Part shown: one piece after another, positions 1 to 7,341 of the stretch
Position numbering within the stretch: the stretch's first letter is position 1
How the letters are laid out: each line of letters starts with the position of its first letter
From: CAUZIB01 sp963578805
GTDB taxonomy: Bacteria; Acidobacteriota; Vicinamibacteria; Vicinamibacterales; UBA8438
Assembly: GCA_963578805.1 (NCBI GenBank)
Contig: CAUZDY010000027.1
Coordinates: 1-39,149 of the forward strand
Direction: 5' to 3'
Length of the DNA stretch: 39,149 nucleotides
Program-made: the position numbers and the translations under genes
The notes under the pieces: model-generated
Told to the model about the DNA's origin: nothing
Seen by the model: the letters and a program-made list of their open reading frames with translations, nothing else
The model's database searches: none

Positions 1-2
1 AC

Positions 3-659
3 GCGTTCCGGACCGGATATGACAACCTCATCACTGGGTGGTCTGACGGAGGACGGCCTTCATTTAATCCCGACCTCATCCCGACACGTGAGGATGTCGA
101 TTCGGGCCGGGTGTTCGAGGTGTGCCCGAACGTGGTTGGGACGAGAAACCTGAACGCACCGAGTTATAGCCCGACCACCGGCCTGTACTACGTGGGACTT
201 AATAATACCTGCATGGATGTCATCTTCGTCACGGAGGAGTACGAGGAGGGCGGCCGATATTCTGGAGTCGGTACGGCCACAAAACGCGTGCCTGAGTTGG
301 ACTATGTCGGAGAATTTGTGGCGTTCAATCCGATCACGGGTGACAGGGCATGGACGTATCGTCCGGTCGACGACGACGTCATGACCGCCTCGGCGCTCGC
401 CACGGGCGGTGGCGTCGTGTTTGGAGGCACCGCAAACCGGAAACTGTTCGCGCTCGATGCCGACACCGGGGAACACCTGTGGGAGACCCGCCTCAACGGT
501 GACATTTCGGGTGCGCCAGTCACCTTTGAGGTTGACGGGAAGCAGTACCTGGCCGTCGGTGCCGGAGGTCGTATCGCGCAGACAACGTCCTTCGGACCAC
601 TGGCAGGCATCGACATCACCGAAGGCAATGGTGTCGTCTGGGTCTTTGCCTTACCGTAG
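3..659 (+). CDS. PQQ-dependent alcohol/glucose-type dehydrogenase, C-terminal part (5' end outside window)
   Basis: The open frame enters from the left edge with no start and ends at TAG 657-659, giving about 218 codons. Seen: quinoprotein propeller signatures, including CPNVVGTRNLNAPSYSP, YYVGLNNTCMD, the W-motif-like stretch GEHLWETRLNGDISGAP, and a closing blade TFEVDGKQYLAVGAGG followed by GNGVVWVFALP. In the family these are the last blades of an eight-bladed periplasmic propeller that binds pyrroloquinoline quinone and oxidises alcohols or sugars, passing electrons to cytochrome c or quinone. No CxxCH haem motif lies in the visible part, so a fused C-terminal cytochrome domain is excluded; an N-terminal one cannot be judged. 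The substrate cannot be told from this fragment. It converges with the minus-strand gene ending at 698. Confidence 0.88.
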   Translation, partial: AFRTGYDNLITGWSDGGRPSFNPDLIPTREDVDSGRVFEVCPNVVGTRNLNAPSYSPTTGLYYVGLNNTCMDVIFVTEEYEEGGRYSGVGTATKRVPELDYVGEFVAFNPITGDRAWTYRPVDDDVMTASALATGGGVVFGGTANRKLFALDADTGEHLWETRLNGDISGAPVTFEVDGKQYLAVGAGGRIAQTTSFGPLAGIDITEGNGVVWVFALP

Positions 660-697
660 GAGCGAACCGAACACCAGACAGTAAGTAGACCCGTCAA

Positions 698-1708
698 CTA
701 CCGCGAACCGACACCGCTGCCAGCTTTCTCTTTTTCACGCGCACCGGCGAGAACATTCGCCATGGCATAGTTCCCTTCGTGGCAGGCATACTCGAAGAGG
801 GCGCCGACAGTGGCACCCATACCCTCTTGATCGCCACTCATCGGAGCGGCCGCGGTCCAGGGCTGAGTAAACATCGTCGGATCGGTGACGGTGAATTGAT
901 AGTCGATCGTCTGCGGGTCGATGCGCGTAAAGCGTTCAACCAGATGTAGCGTCGGGCGGGGGGCCCGCCAGTAGGCAGCCCAGCGATCGCTCGTTCGGTC
1001 GTTAAAGTTGGTCGTTTCGACGATAAGTGTGTCGCCCTCCCAGTGACCGCGAGAATCGCCAAACCACTGAGTGACACTCTCGCCTGTATGCGGACGGCTG
1101 TCGAGGGGAATGATTCGGCGCTCCCGAAACATCTCGTGGAGAATCGCTACGTATCCAGGCGACTGGAAGATCTGATAGTTGTTGTTGTACGCATACGGCA
1201 CGAATGGCATACCGTCGGTAATACACCGTTCGCCCGTGTCGAGGTCGGTATACGAATTCCAGTAGTCGCTCCCCCGTCCTGGATTTCGCTCCGCATTCGC
1301 CTTTTCAGCTTCCGCCGTCCAAGGAATCCTTCCGTCTGGGGTATCCAAAATTAGCGACGTTCGTCGAGTCCCGACGACCCTCGTACCACGGTCGAACCAG
1401 TGCTGGTTGTAGGTTCCGGGGTCGCCATCCCTCGGCGGGCCATCGACCCGGCGTTCTGCCGTGGCGCGTTCCAGGGCGGCGGCTTCTTCTTCGGTCAGTA
1501 CCTGCTTTTCGGCGAGCTCTCGAGGACGCTGCAGCGGTGTAATCGTAACGTTTGTCCAGATTCCCTGGAGGTCAGGATCACCCCAAGGCGTCTGAAGCTG
1601 GCGGAAAGCGTCCGACGACGGTGCCTGAGCCTGGCCGATCGCCGTGAACGATGCGAGCAATAGAACGATCACGACCGTGAACAGCTGGGCAGGATATCGC
1701 TTCCTCAT
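698..1708 (-). CDS. Secreted TPWGDPDLQG-family protein of unknown function (copy 1)
   Basis: 336 residues. The start is set by GGAGG five bases before ATG. A clear signal peptide (residues 1-28, ending AIGQAQA) is followed by QTPWGDPDLQGIW (39-51), then ERCITDG (160-166), PYAYNNN (171-177), GDSRGHWEGDTLIVETTNF (217-235), LHLVERFTR (254-262) and EYACHEGNY (306-314). The mature part has only two cysteines, C162 and C309, both conserved in the other copies here, so a disulphide is plausible (inference). I recognise this as a family present in many copies in Acidobacteriota genomes but know no proven function. It is presumably a soluble periplasmic protein. Copies at 2136, 3268, 4888 and 7342 are its paralogues. 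Confidence 0.9.
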   Translation of the reverse strand: MRKRYPAQLFTVVIVLLLASFTAIGQAQAPSSDAFRQLQTPWGDPDLQGIWTNVTITPLQRPRELAEKQVLTEEEAAALERATAERRVDGPPRDGDPGTYNQHWFDRGTRVVGTRRTSLILDTPDGRIPWTAEAEKANAERNPGRGSDYWNSYTDLDTGERCITDGMPFVPYAYNNNYQIFQSPGYVAILHEMFRERRIIPLDSRPHTGESVTQWFGDSRGHWEGDTLIVETTNFNDRTSDRWAAYWRAPRPTLHLVERFTRIDPQTIDYQFTVTDPTMFTQPWTAAAPMSGDQEGMGATVGALFEYACHEGNYAMANVLAGAREKEKAGSGVGSR

Positions 1709-1885
1709 CAGAACCTCCGTTCTTTTCTCGAGGACTGCAATGACGGGAGATTAACTGCCGTGACCGAATATCGACCGGTCATCACCAGCATGTTACGACA
1801 CTTCGTCAACGTGGGAAAAATCGTGGACCGCAGCATATCCGTTGCAACCGCTTGACTCACTGATGGACAGCATAGATGGTATCCA

Positions 1886-1954
1886 AAGCTCCAGATGTTC
1901 GATTACACCTGTCACGAGAAAAATTACGGTTTAACGGGACAGCTTGCGAGCACG
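1886..1954 (+). pseudogene. Remnant of the C-terminal tail of a TPWGDPDLQG-family gene
   Basis: The 427-base gap between the divergent copies 1 and 2 holds a short frame reading LQMFDYTCHEKNYGLTGQLAST. It matches the end of the family (for example LFEYSCHEGNYGMTNLLAGAR in the next gene), including the conserved Cys-His-Glu and Asn-Tyr. Nothing resembling the rest of the gene precedes it; upstream bases show no WxGDTLVV or RC motif. The frame runs on to about 2110 with no further similarity. I read it as the last visible piece of a decayed sixth copy, on the same strand as the intact gene at 2136. The remainder of the gap shows nothing else I can support. Confidence 0.72.
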
Positions 1955-2135
1955 AGTGTCATTAAGAAACTGCGGCCTCTTGAAGAGTTTTGTCGGGCAT
2001 GCGCCGCGAGAAGGCACAGCAAGGTGCGTCACACTAAAATCAGCTGCCCGCGGTCACGACCACGGTTCCTGTGGCTGCGTTATACTCGAAAAATCGGATC
2101 CTTGTTCAGATAAGTAAGATCAAGAGGAGAGTCTG

Positions 2136-3194
2136 ATGCACCCTCGACTACCCGTAGCGATCACCATCCTCACGCTTTTGGTCGGCATCGCGTTATGTGC
2201 GACCCAATCTGCTGCCCAGTCTGCGTCGCCCAGCGCGAACACCGTCAAAACTCCGTGGGGCGATCCCGACCTGCAGGGGGTGTGGGACTTCCGTACAATC
2301 ACTCCACTGCAGAGGCCGGACGAACTAGCCGAGAAGGCCGTCCTCACCGAGGAAGAGGCGGCCGAATGGCAGCAGAACTGGGCCAACGAGCAGAACCGCG
2401 ATCGCCGCGACGGCGCCGGGACCAACGAGGTCGCATCGGATGGACGGACGGATGTCGCCCGTGCCTACAACGAATTCTGGTGGGATCGAGGAACCGATAT
2501 TGTCTCCGACCGCCGCACCTCTCTCATTGTCGACCCACCGGACGGGCGCATTCCAGCCCTGTCACAGGAGGGCCAGAGAAAGGCAGCGATCAGGGAAGCA
2601 GAGCGGCGAGAATGGAACGCCACCGACATCGACCGGCGTGGCCCGGCCGACGACCCAGAGGATCGAGGTGTCTCCGAGCGCTGCATCTTGGGTTTCAATT
2701 CTGGCCCACCAATGATGCCCAGTGCCTACAACAATAATGTCCGCGTCGTGCAGGCTCCCGGCTACGTCGTTCTACTCAATGAGATGGTGCACAACGCACG
2801 CATTGTTCCGCTGGACGATCGACCCCGGCTTCCGAACGACATGCGTCAGTGGGTCGGGGACTCACGCGGTCACTGGGACGGCACAACGCTGGTCGTAGAC
2901 ACAAGAAACTTCACAGACAAGACCAGAGCTACGCGAGCCCCAGGGTCAGCCGAAAACCTGCATCTCGTCGAGCGCTTCACCCGTGTAGATGCCGACACGT
3001 TGCTCTACGAGTTCACATTCAACGACGAGACGACGTGGGCACGTCCCTGGACCGCTGCGGTTCCGATGAAGCGGAGCGATGACCTGCTGTTCGAGTATTC
3101 ATGCCACGAGGGGAATTACGGGATGACGAACCTTCTCGCCGGCGCACGCGCTGAAGAGCGAGTCGAGGGAAACACATCGACGCAGGCCCGCTGA
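2136..3194 (+). CDS. Secreted TPWGDPDLQG-family protein of unknown function (copy 2)
   Basis: 352 residues. GAGGAG six bases before ATG fixes the start. Signal peptide about 1-28 (LLVGIALCATQSAAQ), then KTPWGDPDLQGVW (38-50), VARAYNEFWWDRG (107-119), RRTSLIVDPPDGRIP (126-140), SERC (180-183), SAYNNN (196-201), GDSRGHWDGTTLVVDTRNF (241-259), LHLVERFTR (275-283) and EYSCHEGNYGMTNLLAGAR (320-338). Mature cysteines are C183 and C323 only. It is the only intact copy on the plus strand and converges with copy 3. Residues 142-180 are a charged insert, rich in Arg and Asp, that is absent from copy 1. Function unknown; a periplasmic location is inferred from the signal peptide. Confidence 0.9.
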   Translation: MHPRLPVAITILTLLVGIALCATQSAAQSASPSANTVKTPWGDPDLQGVWDFRTITPLQRPDELAEKAVLTEEEAAEWQQNWANEQNRDRRDGAGTNEVASDGRTDVARAYNEFWWDRGTDIVSDRRTSLIVDPPDGRIPALSQEGQRKAAIREAERREWNATDIDRRGPADDPEDRGVSERCILGFNSGPPMMPSAYNNNVRVVQAPGYVVLLNEMVHNARIVPLDDRPRLPNDMRQWVGDSRGHWDGTTLVVDTRNFTDKTRATRAPGSAENLHLVERFTRVDADTLLYEFTFNDETTWARPWTAAVPMKRSDDLLFEYSCHEGNYGMTNLLAGARAEERVEGNTSTQAR

Positions 3195-3267
3195 AGAAAT
3201 CACCACAGGGAGGTCCTGGGGGGATACCAACGCCCCGCCTAGATCTTTCCCATGAGTGTACCCGTCT

Positions 3268-4401
3268 CTACCGGCGGCCCCCGCCCCCCGTAGCGTTGTC
3301 CTGAGTGGCCGGGTCTGGCCCGCGACCCTCGGTAAAAGCTCGCTCAGCCGCTCGAGTGTTCGCGAGCATACCGGTCATGCCGTAATTACCCTCATGGCAT
3401 CCGCCCTCGTACACCTGATTCGCCTGGTCGCTGTTCAAGGCCAACTCTTGGACGGCGGTCCAGGGTCCTGTCCAGGTCGTGGGGTCTTCGACCGTGACCT
3501 CGAACGACAGTGTGTTTTCATCGATACGCCGATAACGTTCAATCAGCTGCAAGTTCTCTCGAGACCCTCGATAATTCGTCTTGTTTGTGAAGTTGGACAC
3601 TTCCACGACGAGTGTGTCACCTTCCCAGCGGCCCCTCGAATCGCCATGGCGAAGGCGGAGGTGATCGGGTAGTGGCGGACGGTTCGTGATCGGGACACTG
3701 CGGGTAAACCCCTGGCCCTGACCGATGTCATAGTAAATTCCCACTACACCAGGGGACTGCATGATCCGCATGACACCCCCAAACGTTCCGGAGCGCATCA
3801 GAACTGGCAAGCTGTTTCCGAAACAGCGCTCGGAACCGCTACGGTCCTCTGGGCCGTCGGAACGATTAATCCGGGCTAAATTGTAGTCGGGGGACGGCTC
3901 GGCCCTCCGTGGCGATACGTCGGTTCCTGGCCGCGAGGGTGTGCCCTGCAGGAGGGCTTCCAGATACTCTCGTTTCGTCGTCCGTCGTTGCTGGGCTTCT
4001 GACGTCAACGGGGGAATTCTTCCGTTCGGCGGATCCACGACCATCGATGTCCGTGTACTTCGGGTCAGTGAGGGGTCGCCAAACCAGTGCTCGTTGTAGG
4101 CGCGGGCGACGTCCACTTCGGTTCCACGTCCTTCGCGGCTATCTCGACCCACGGCCTGGGCGTCCTGGACGAGCTCCTGCTCAGCGGTAGCGATCTCCTC
4201 CGCGGTCAGCGATTCTCTCGTCCCGAGCGCCTCGTCTCGCTCCAGGGGAATCACGACCGGGTTGTTCCAGATGCCTTGCAGATCTGGCTCACCCCAAGGT
4301 GTACGAATTGGTTCTTGCGAAGAGATCGAGACCGGCACGAGCGGCATGACCATGATGACAAGGGCGATGGTACCAAACAGCGACAAATATTGACGTCTCA
4401 T
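3268..4401 (-). CDS. Secreted TPWGDPDLQG-family protein of unknown function (copy 3)
   Basis: 377 residues, the longest copy. GGGAG seven bases before ATG supports the start. Signal peptide about 1-28 (ending VSISSQ), RTPWGEPDLQGIW (33-45), ARAYNEHWF (99-107), RTSMVVDPPNGRIPPL (117-132), SERCFG (190-195), GDSRGRWEGDTLVVEVSNF (253-271), LQLIERYRRID (284-294) and GGCHEGNYGMTGMLANTR (333-350). Cysteines C193 and C335 are the only two. The usual AYNNN is replaced by SGTFGGV, so this copy differs at a normally fixed site. The tail is Gly/Arg-rich (GGGGRR). It follows the DUF6152 gene by 20 bases on the same strand and probably shares its transcript. Confidence 0.9.
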   Translation of the reverse strand: MRRQYLSLFGTIALVIMVMPLVPVSISSQEPIRTPWGEPDLQGIWNNPVVIPLERDEALGTRESLTAEEIATAEQELVQDAQAVGRDSREGRGTEVDVARAYNEHWFGDPSLTRSTRTSMVVDPPNGRIPPLTSEAQQRRTTKREYLEALLQGTPSRPGTDVSPRRAEPSPDYNLARINRSDGPEDRSGSERCFGNSLPVLMRSGTFGGVMRIMQSPGVVGIYYDIGQGQGFTRSVPITNRPPLPDHLRLRHGDSRGRWEGDTLVVEVSNFTNKTNYRGSRENLQLIERYRRIDENTLSFEVTVEDPTTWTGPWTAVQELALNSDQANQVYEGGCHEGNYGMTGMLANTRAAERAFTEGRGPDPATQDNATGGGGRR

Positions 4402-4421
4402 ACTATTTCTCCCTTCCCTCT

Positions 4422-4853
4422 CTAGCGCTGGGGTGCCTCGTAGGGAGCACCGGTGCCCGATGAACCGACAAACGCGGTGGTTCCGTCCGCGAACGTGACG
4501 TCCCTCCCGTTGGCTCGCCGCGACCCGTCCTTCGCCTTGTACCCCTCGACGATGACTTCCGTGCCAGGAAGGAGCGCGTCCTTAGTCAGCCCCCGCCGAA
4601 ACAACACATTCGGTGTTCCAGTTTCGATCGCCCACTCCTCGGTCGTACCGTCCTCGGCCGTGACCTCAATATGGATCCAGCAGTGCGGATTGATCCACTC
4701 CATTCGCGTGACGGTGCCTTCGAACGTCACCGGCTGGGCGGCGTCGAATTCTGCCGAAAAGGCATGATGGGTCTGCACCGGCTCCGAGGCAAAGGCCAAC
4801 AGTAGCCCGATGCCTACACACATAGCGCTTATAGGAAGTCGTTTGTTCCTCAT
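4422..4853 (-). CDS. DUF6152 family secreted protein
   Basis: 143 residues. AGGAG eight bases before ATG. A hydrophobic signal segment (about 8-27) is followed by the family hallmarks THHAFSAEFDAAQPVTFEGTV (29-49), MEWINPHCWIHIEV (51-64), EEWAIETGTPNVLFRRG (76-92) and GTEVIVEGYKAKDGSRRANGRDV (101-123). The predicted fold is a small beta-barrel resembling an OB-fold, periplasmic; no activity is known for DUF6152. It lies 34 bases downstream of the divergent family copy at 4888 and 20 bases upstream of copy 3, so these three form one likely operon in the order 4888 > 4422 > 3268. That ties DUF6152 to the TPWGDPDLQG family; whether the proteins interact is not shown. Confidence 0.92.
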   Translation of the reverse strand: MRNKRLPISAMCVGIGLLLAFASEPVQTHHAFSAEFDAAQPVTFEGTVTRMEWINPHCWIHIEVTAEDGTTEEWAIETGTPNVLFRRGLTKDALLPGTEVIVEGYKAKDGSRRANGRDVTFADGTTAFVGSSGTGAPYEAPQR

Positions 4854-4887
4854 CGGATATTCTCCTGCAAACTAAGGTCTAAACCCG

Positions 4888-5859
4888 TTATTGGGGTGGA
4901 TTGCCAGAAAAATGGCGCCTGTAGAGGACATCCTCATCCTCAGGGATCTTTCGGGTGATATCAACGATCATTGTCTCACCCTCCCAACGCTTGACCAGCG
5001 GCTCCTTACGAAGATGCCCGAACATTGTCTCTTCGACAAATTCTGCGCACCGGAACTCCAGCAGCCGAGCGTCGCCTTCCAGGCGGCGATAGAGCGGCAT
5101 GCTGATCTTCCATGGCCGTGTGAACACTTTTTCATCTTCGATCATTGCTTCGTACTGGATCGCATCGCGGCTGATTGGCGTGTACCGCTCCACGACATGC
5201 AGCGCGTCACTGTGGAAATTCCCGGACCGGTCAAACCATGTATTCGGCGTGAAACTGGTCACATCGACGACGAGAGTGTCGCCCTCCCAGTGGCCCTCCG
5301 AGTGTCCCATGAACGCGTCACCGGGATACCCTTCGACGTCCTCCAGATGTATGAAGCGCGTGGCACCAGAAAACTCGAAGTTCATCATGACTCTGTCGTT
5401 GCTGTGAATCACTTCAAACGGGTAGGGCAGATACATGGCTCTGGGCACCCCTGGCATGAAACATTTCAGCTCAGGATCCCGATCAAGCCAGTTCTCGGCA
5501 TTCTCCGCCTTTCGTTGTGCAGCCCACGGCTGGTACGGGATCTCGTCACCTTCCACGACCCCCAAGCCAGCCGGAATCCAGCCCATCGCCCCCAGCGCGA
5601 CGACAGGGGCGGCGAGCACAGGGACATCCGAATACACCCCAGGTTGAGCAACCATCGGACGTGCCAGGTGCGTCTGCAGGTCCCAGTTGGCTGTGTTATT
5701 CGCCTGCCATATACCGCTGAAGTCGGGCGTCCCGTCCGTCGTCCTTTGGACTTGAGACGCTGGAGACTGACCCGATATGGGTTTCACCGAGACCGAGATA
5801 ACAGCAATAACAGCAACGGCCGCCATTACCGTCATCCAATTTCTGAGCACGTTAGCCAT
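4888..5859 (-). CDS. Divergent member of the TPWGDPDLQG/TPDFSGIW secreted family (copy 4)
   Basis: 323 residues. A GAGGA lies about eleven bases before ATG. Signal peptide about 1-31 (VSVKPISGQ). The N-terminal motif is DGTPDFSGIW (42-51) in place of TPWGDPDLQGIW; the core is kept: LKCFMPGVPRAMYLPYP (131-147), GHSEGHWEGDTLVVDVTSF (185-203), LHVVERYTPI (220-229), LLEFRCAEF (266-274). Two cysteines, C133 and C271, sit where the other copies have theirs. The tail KRWEGETMIVDITRKIPEDE (290-309) repeats the core GHWEGDTLVVDVTSF motif, pointing to an internal structural duplication not seen in the other copies. First gene of the probable operon with DUF6152 and copy 3. Function unknown. Confidence 0.88.
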   Translation of the reverse strand: MANVLRNWMTVMAAVAVIAVISVSVKPISGQSPASQVQRTTDGTPDFSGIWQANNTANWDLQTHLARPMVAQPGVYSDVPVLAAPVVALGAMGWIPAGLGVVEGDEIPYQPWAAQRKAENAENWLDRDPELKCFMPGVPRAMYLPYPFEVIHSNDRVMMNFEFSGATRFIHLEDVEGYPGDAFMGHSEGHWEGDTLVVDVTSFTPNTWFDRSGNFHSDALHVVERYTPISRDAIQYEAMIEDEKVFTRPWKISMPLYRRLEGDARLLEFRCAEFVEETMFGHLRKEPLVKRWEGETMIVDITRKIPEDEDVLYRRHFSGNPPQ

Positions 5860-6060
5860 TGTAGATAGATTCCTCTTTAAGAGCGGGGCGCAAGCGGAGC
5901 CATAGTGCAGTTCGGCGAATACTTCGTTCTGGAGAGGGTCAACGCCGCGGCGGCGTCATGATGCTAACGGGCAATCACTCAGTCACGACCTTGACTGTCC
6001 ACCTCGGTCACTTTACCGGTGGAACCGAGACCGGTCAACCCAAGATGACGGACGCTCACG

Positions 6061-7236
6061 TTACGGTAGGGGAAAAAGTCTGGCCTGCCCGGCGGGAAGA
6101 TTTTGATCGAAGACGGTTAGCAGTGCGATGTCTCCCGTTTCCTCCCCCATGACGATAACCAAGTCAACCAGGTCCCGCTCTCCGAAGACATCTACGGTCC
6201 GGGCGTAGGTCTCGGCGCTGACGTACCGACGGTCAAACAGTTCGCGTGCGAAGTTGACCAGGGTTGCCTCCCGCTCACCAAGTCCAGCCGGGGGCCTGCG
6301 GTAGCGCACGACGTCAATAACCGCCGGGTCGAGGCCGTCTTCGCTGGCAGCGACCTCACTGACAGTCCAGGCGTATTGGGAGTCGAGCGCCCGAGCGGTC
6401 AGAAGGGCTGCCAGTCCGACGATCGGTTTCCCGACACTGGCTTCCAGCGACTCGATTCCGGCCCCGTGCCGAGCAATGTGACCCGGTCCGGTCCCCTCAG
6501 GAGAGAGTGTCCGACCATAAAGATCGCGGGAGCCCTGCGGAGCCGGTTCCGTGCTTCTCAACAAAGGAAGACGACTCCGTGACTCGGGATGAATATCGCC
6601 AGGCTGTTCGAAAGGCAGCGGAAGGAGCTGCAGCCAGTCCGGTGGCATGTACTGATTGAAGGCCGTCAACCGAACGGCGATCCCCGCGTACCGCGCCATT
6701 AGCACAACCAGATCGACGAGATTGCTCTCACCGAGGAGGCTGACTGCGCGAGCATAGGTAACGGAGCTCAGTTCGTGCGAACCAAAGAGCTCGCGCCCGA
6801 GCTGGATAACCACTGCTTCCCGATCGCCAAGTCCGGCAAGCGGCTGGCGGTGGCGAACGACGTCGATGACTTCCGGATTGAGACCGACGGCAATCGCCTC
6901 CAACTCATGCAGTGACCACTCGTATGGCTGATCATGTTCGCGGCCTGTGATCAGTATGGCCAGCTCAGTCAACCGGCGGCCCAAGGGCGACGCCCACCGA
7001 GCGTCGGCGACCCCTCGTCGCCGAATCGCCTCTACCCCTTGCGTCGTGTTTGGGGAGTCGCTCGAGAGGGCAGCAAGACGGTTCATGGAATTCGGATCGA
7101 TATCAGTCGGCAGCACCGTATCGATACCACCTGGAGACGTCTGTGGCTCGGCCAGTATCCGATGGGGAGCATCGGTAGGTGGGATGCCAACCATGATCGC
7201 CGCGACCACGATTATGATCTTCATGTATAGCCGCAT
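6061..7236 (-). CDS. Exported protein with two tandem carboxymuconolactone-decarboxylase-like domains
   Basis: 391 residues from the ATG at 7236, which has AGGGGAGG nine bases upstream; an upstream in-frame ATG lacks a site. A hydrophobic segment (5-20) suggests a signal peptide or anchor. Domain 1 (about 50-207) contains RRLTELAILITGREHDQPYEWSL, VIDVVRHRQP, LGDREAVVIQLGRELF, LLGESNLVDLVVLM and a PLP end. Domain 2 (about 235-391) repeats this: ALLTARALDSQYAWTVSE, VIDVVRYRRPPAGLGERE, NFARELF, VFGERDLVDLVIVM and FPLP. This matches the carboxymuconolactone decarboxylase/AhpD-like all-helical fold, in a branch without a CxxC pair. The WSLHE histidine of domain 1 is Ser in domain 2, so the second half may be inactive. 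It follows copy 5 by 105 bases on the same strand. Substrate unknown. Confidence 0.82.
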   Translation of the reverse strand: MRLYMKIIIVVAAIMVGIPPTDAPHRILAEPQTSPGGIDTVLPTDIDPNSMNRLAALSSDSPNTTQGVEAIRRRGVADARWASPLGRRLTELAILITGREHDQPYEWSLHELEAIAVGLNPEVIDVVRHRQPLAGLGDREAVVIQLGRELFGSHELSSVTYARAVSLLGESNLVDLVVLMARYAGIAVRLTAFNQYMPPDWLQLLPLPFEQPGDIHPESRSRLPLLRSTEPAPQGSRDLYGRTLSPEGTGPGHIARHGAGIESLEASVGKPIVGLAALLTARALDSQYAWTVSEVAASEDGLDPAVIDVVRYRRPPAGLGEREATLVNFARELFDRRYVSAETYARTVDVFGERDLVDLVIVMGEETGDIALLTVFDQNLPAGQARLFPLP

Positions 7237-7341
7237 CACTTTCGGCCTCCCCTGATCCTCGTCGCCTGCTGGCGCCACGACAGGCCCACCACGCACCGTT
7301 GCGAAGGCCCGCACAACACCTCGACAGGGACTCAACCGGTC

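Noticed and set aside
4891..5868. Plus-strand frame of 325 codons opposite copy 4
   Set aside because: Exact antisense of a gene with a signal peptide, ribosome site and family motifs; the antisense translation has no recognisable features.
5942..5956. ACGCCGC-G-GCGGCGT palindrome
   Set aside because: A one-base loop cannot form a hairpin; a GC-rich palindrome of this length can arise by chance, with no second copy seen.
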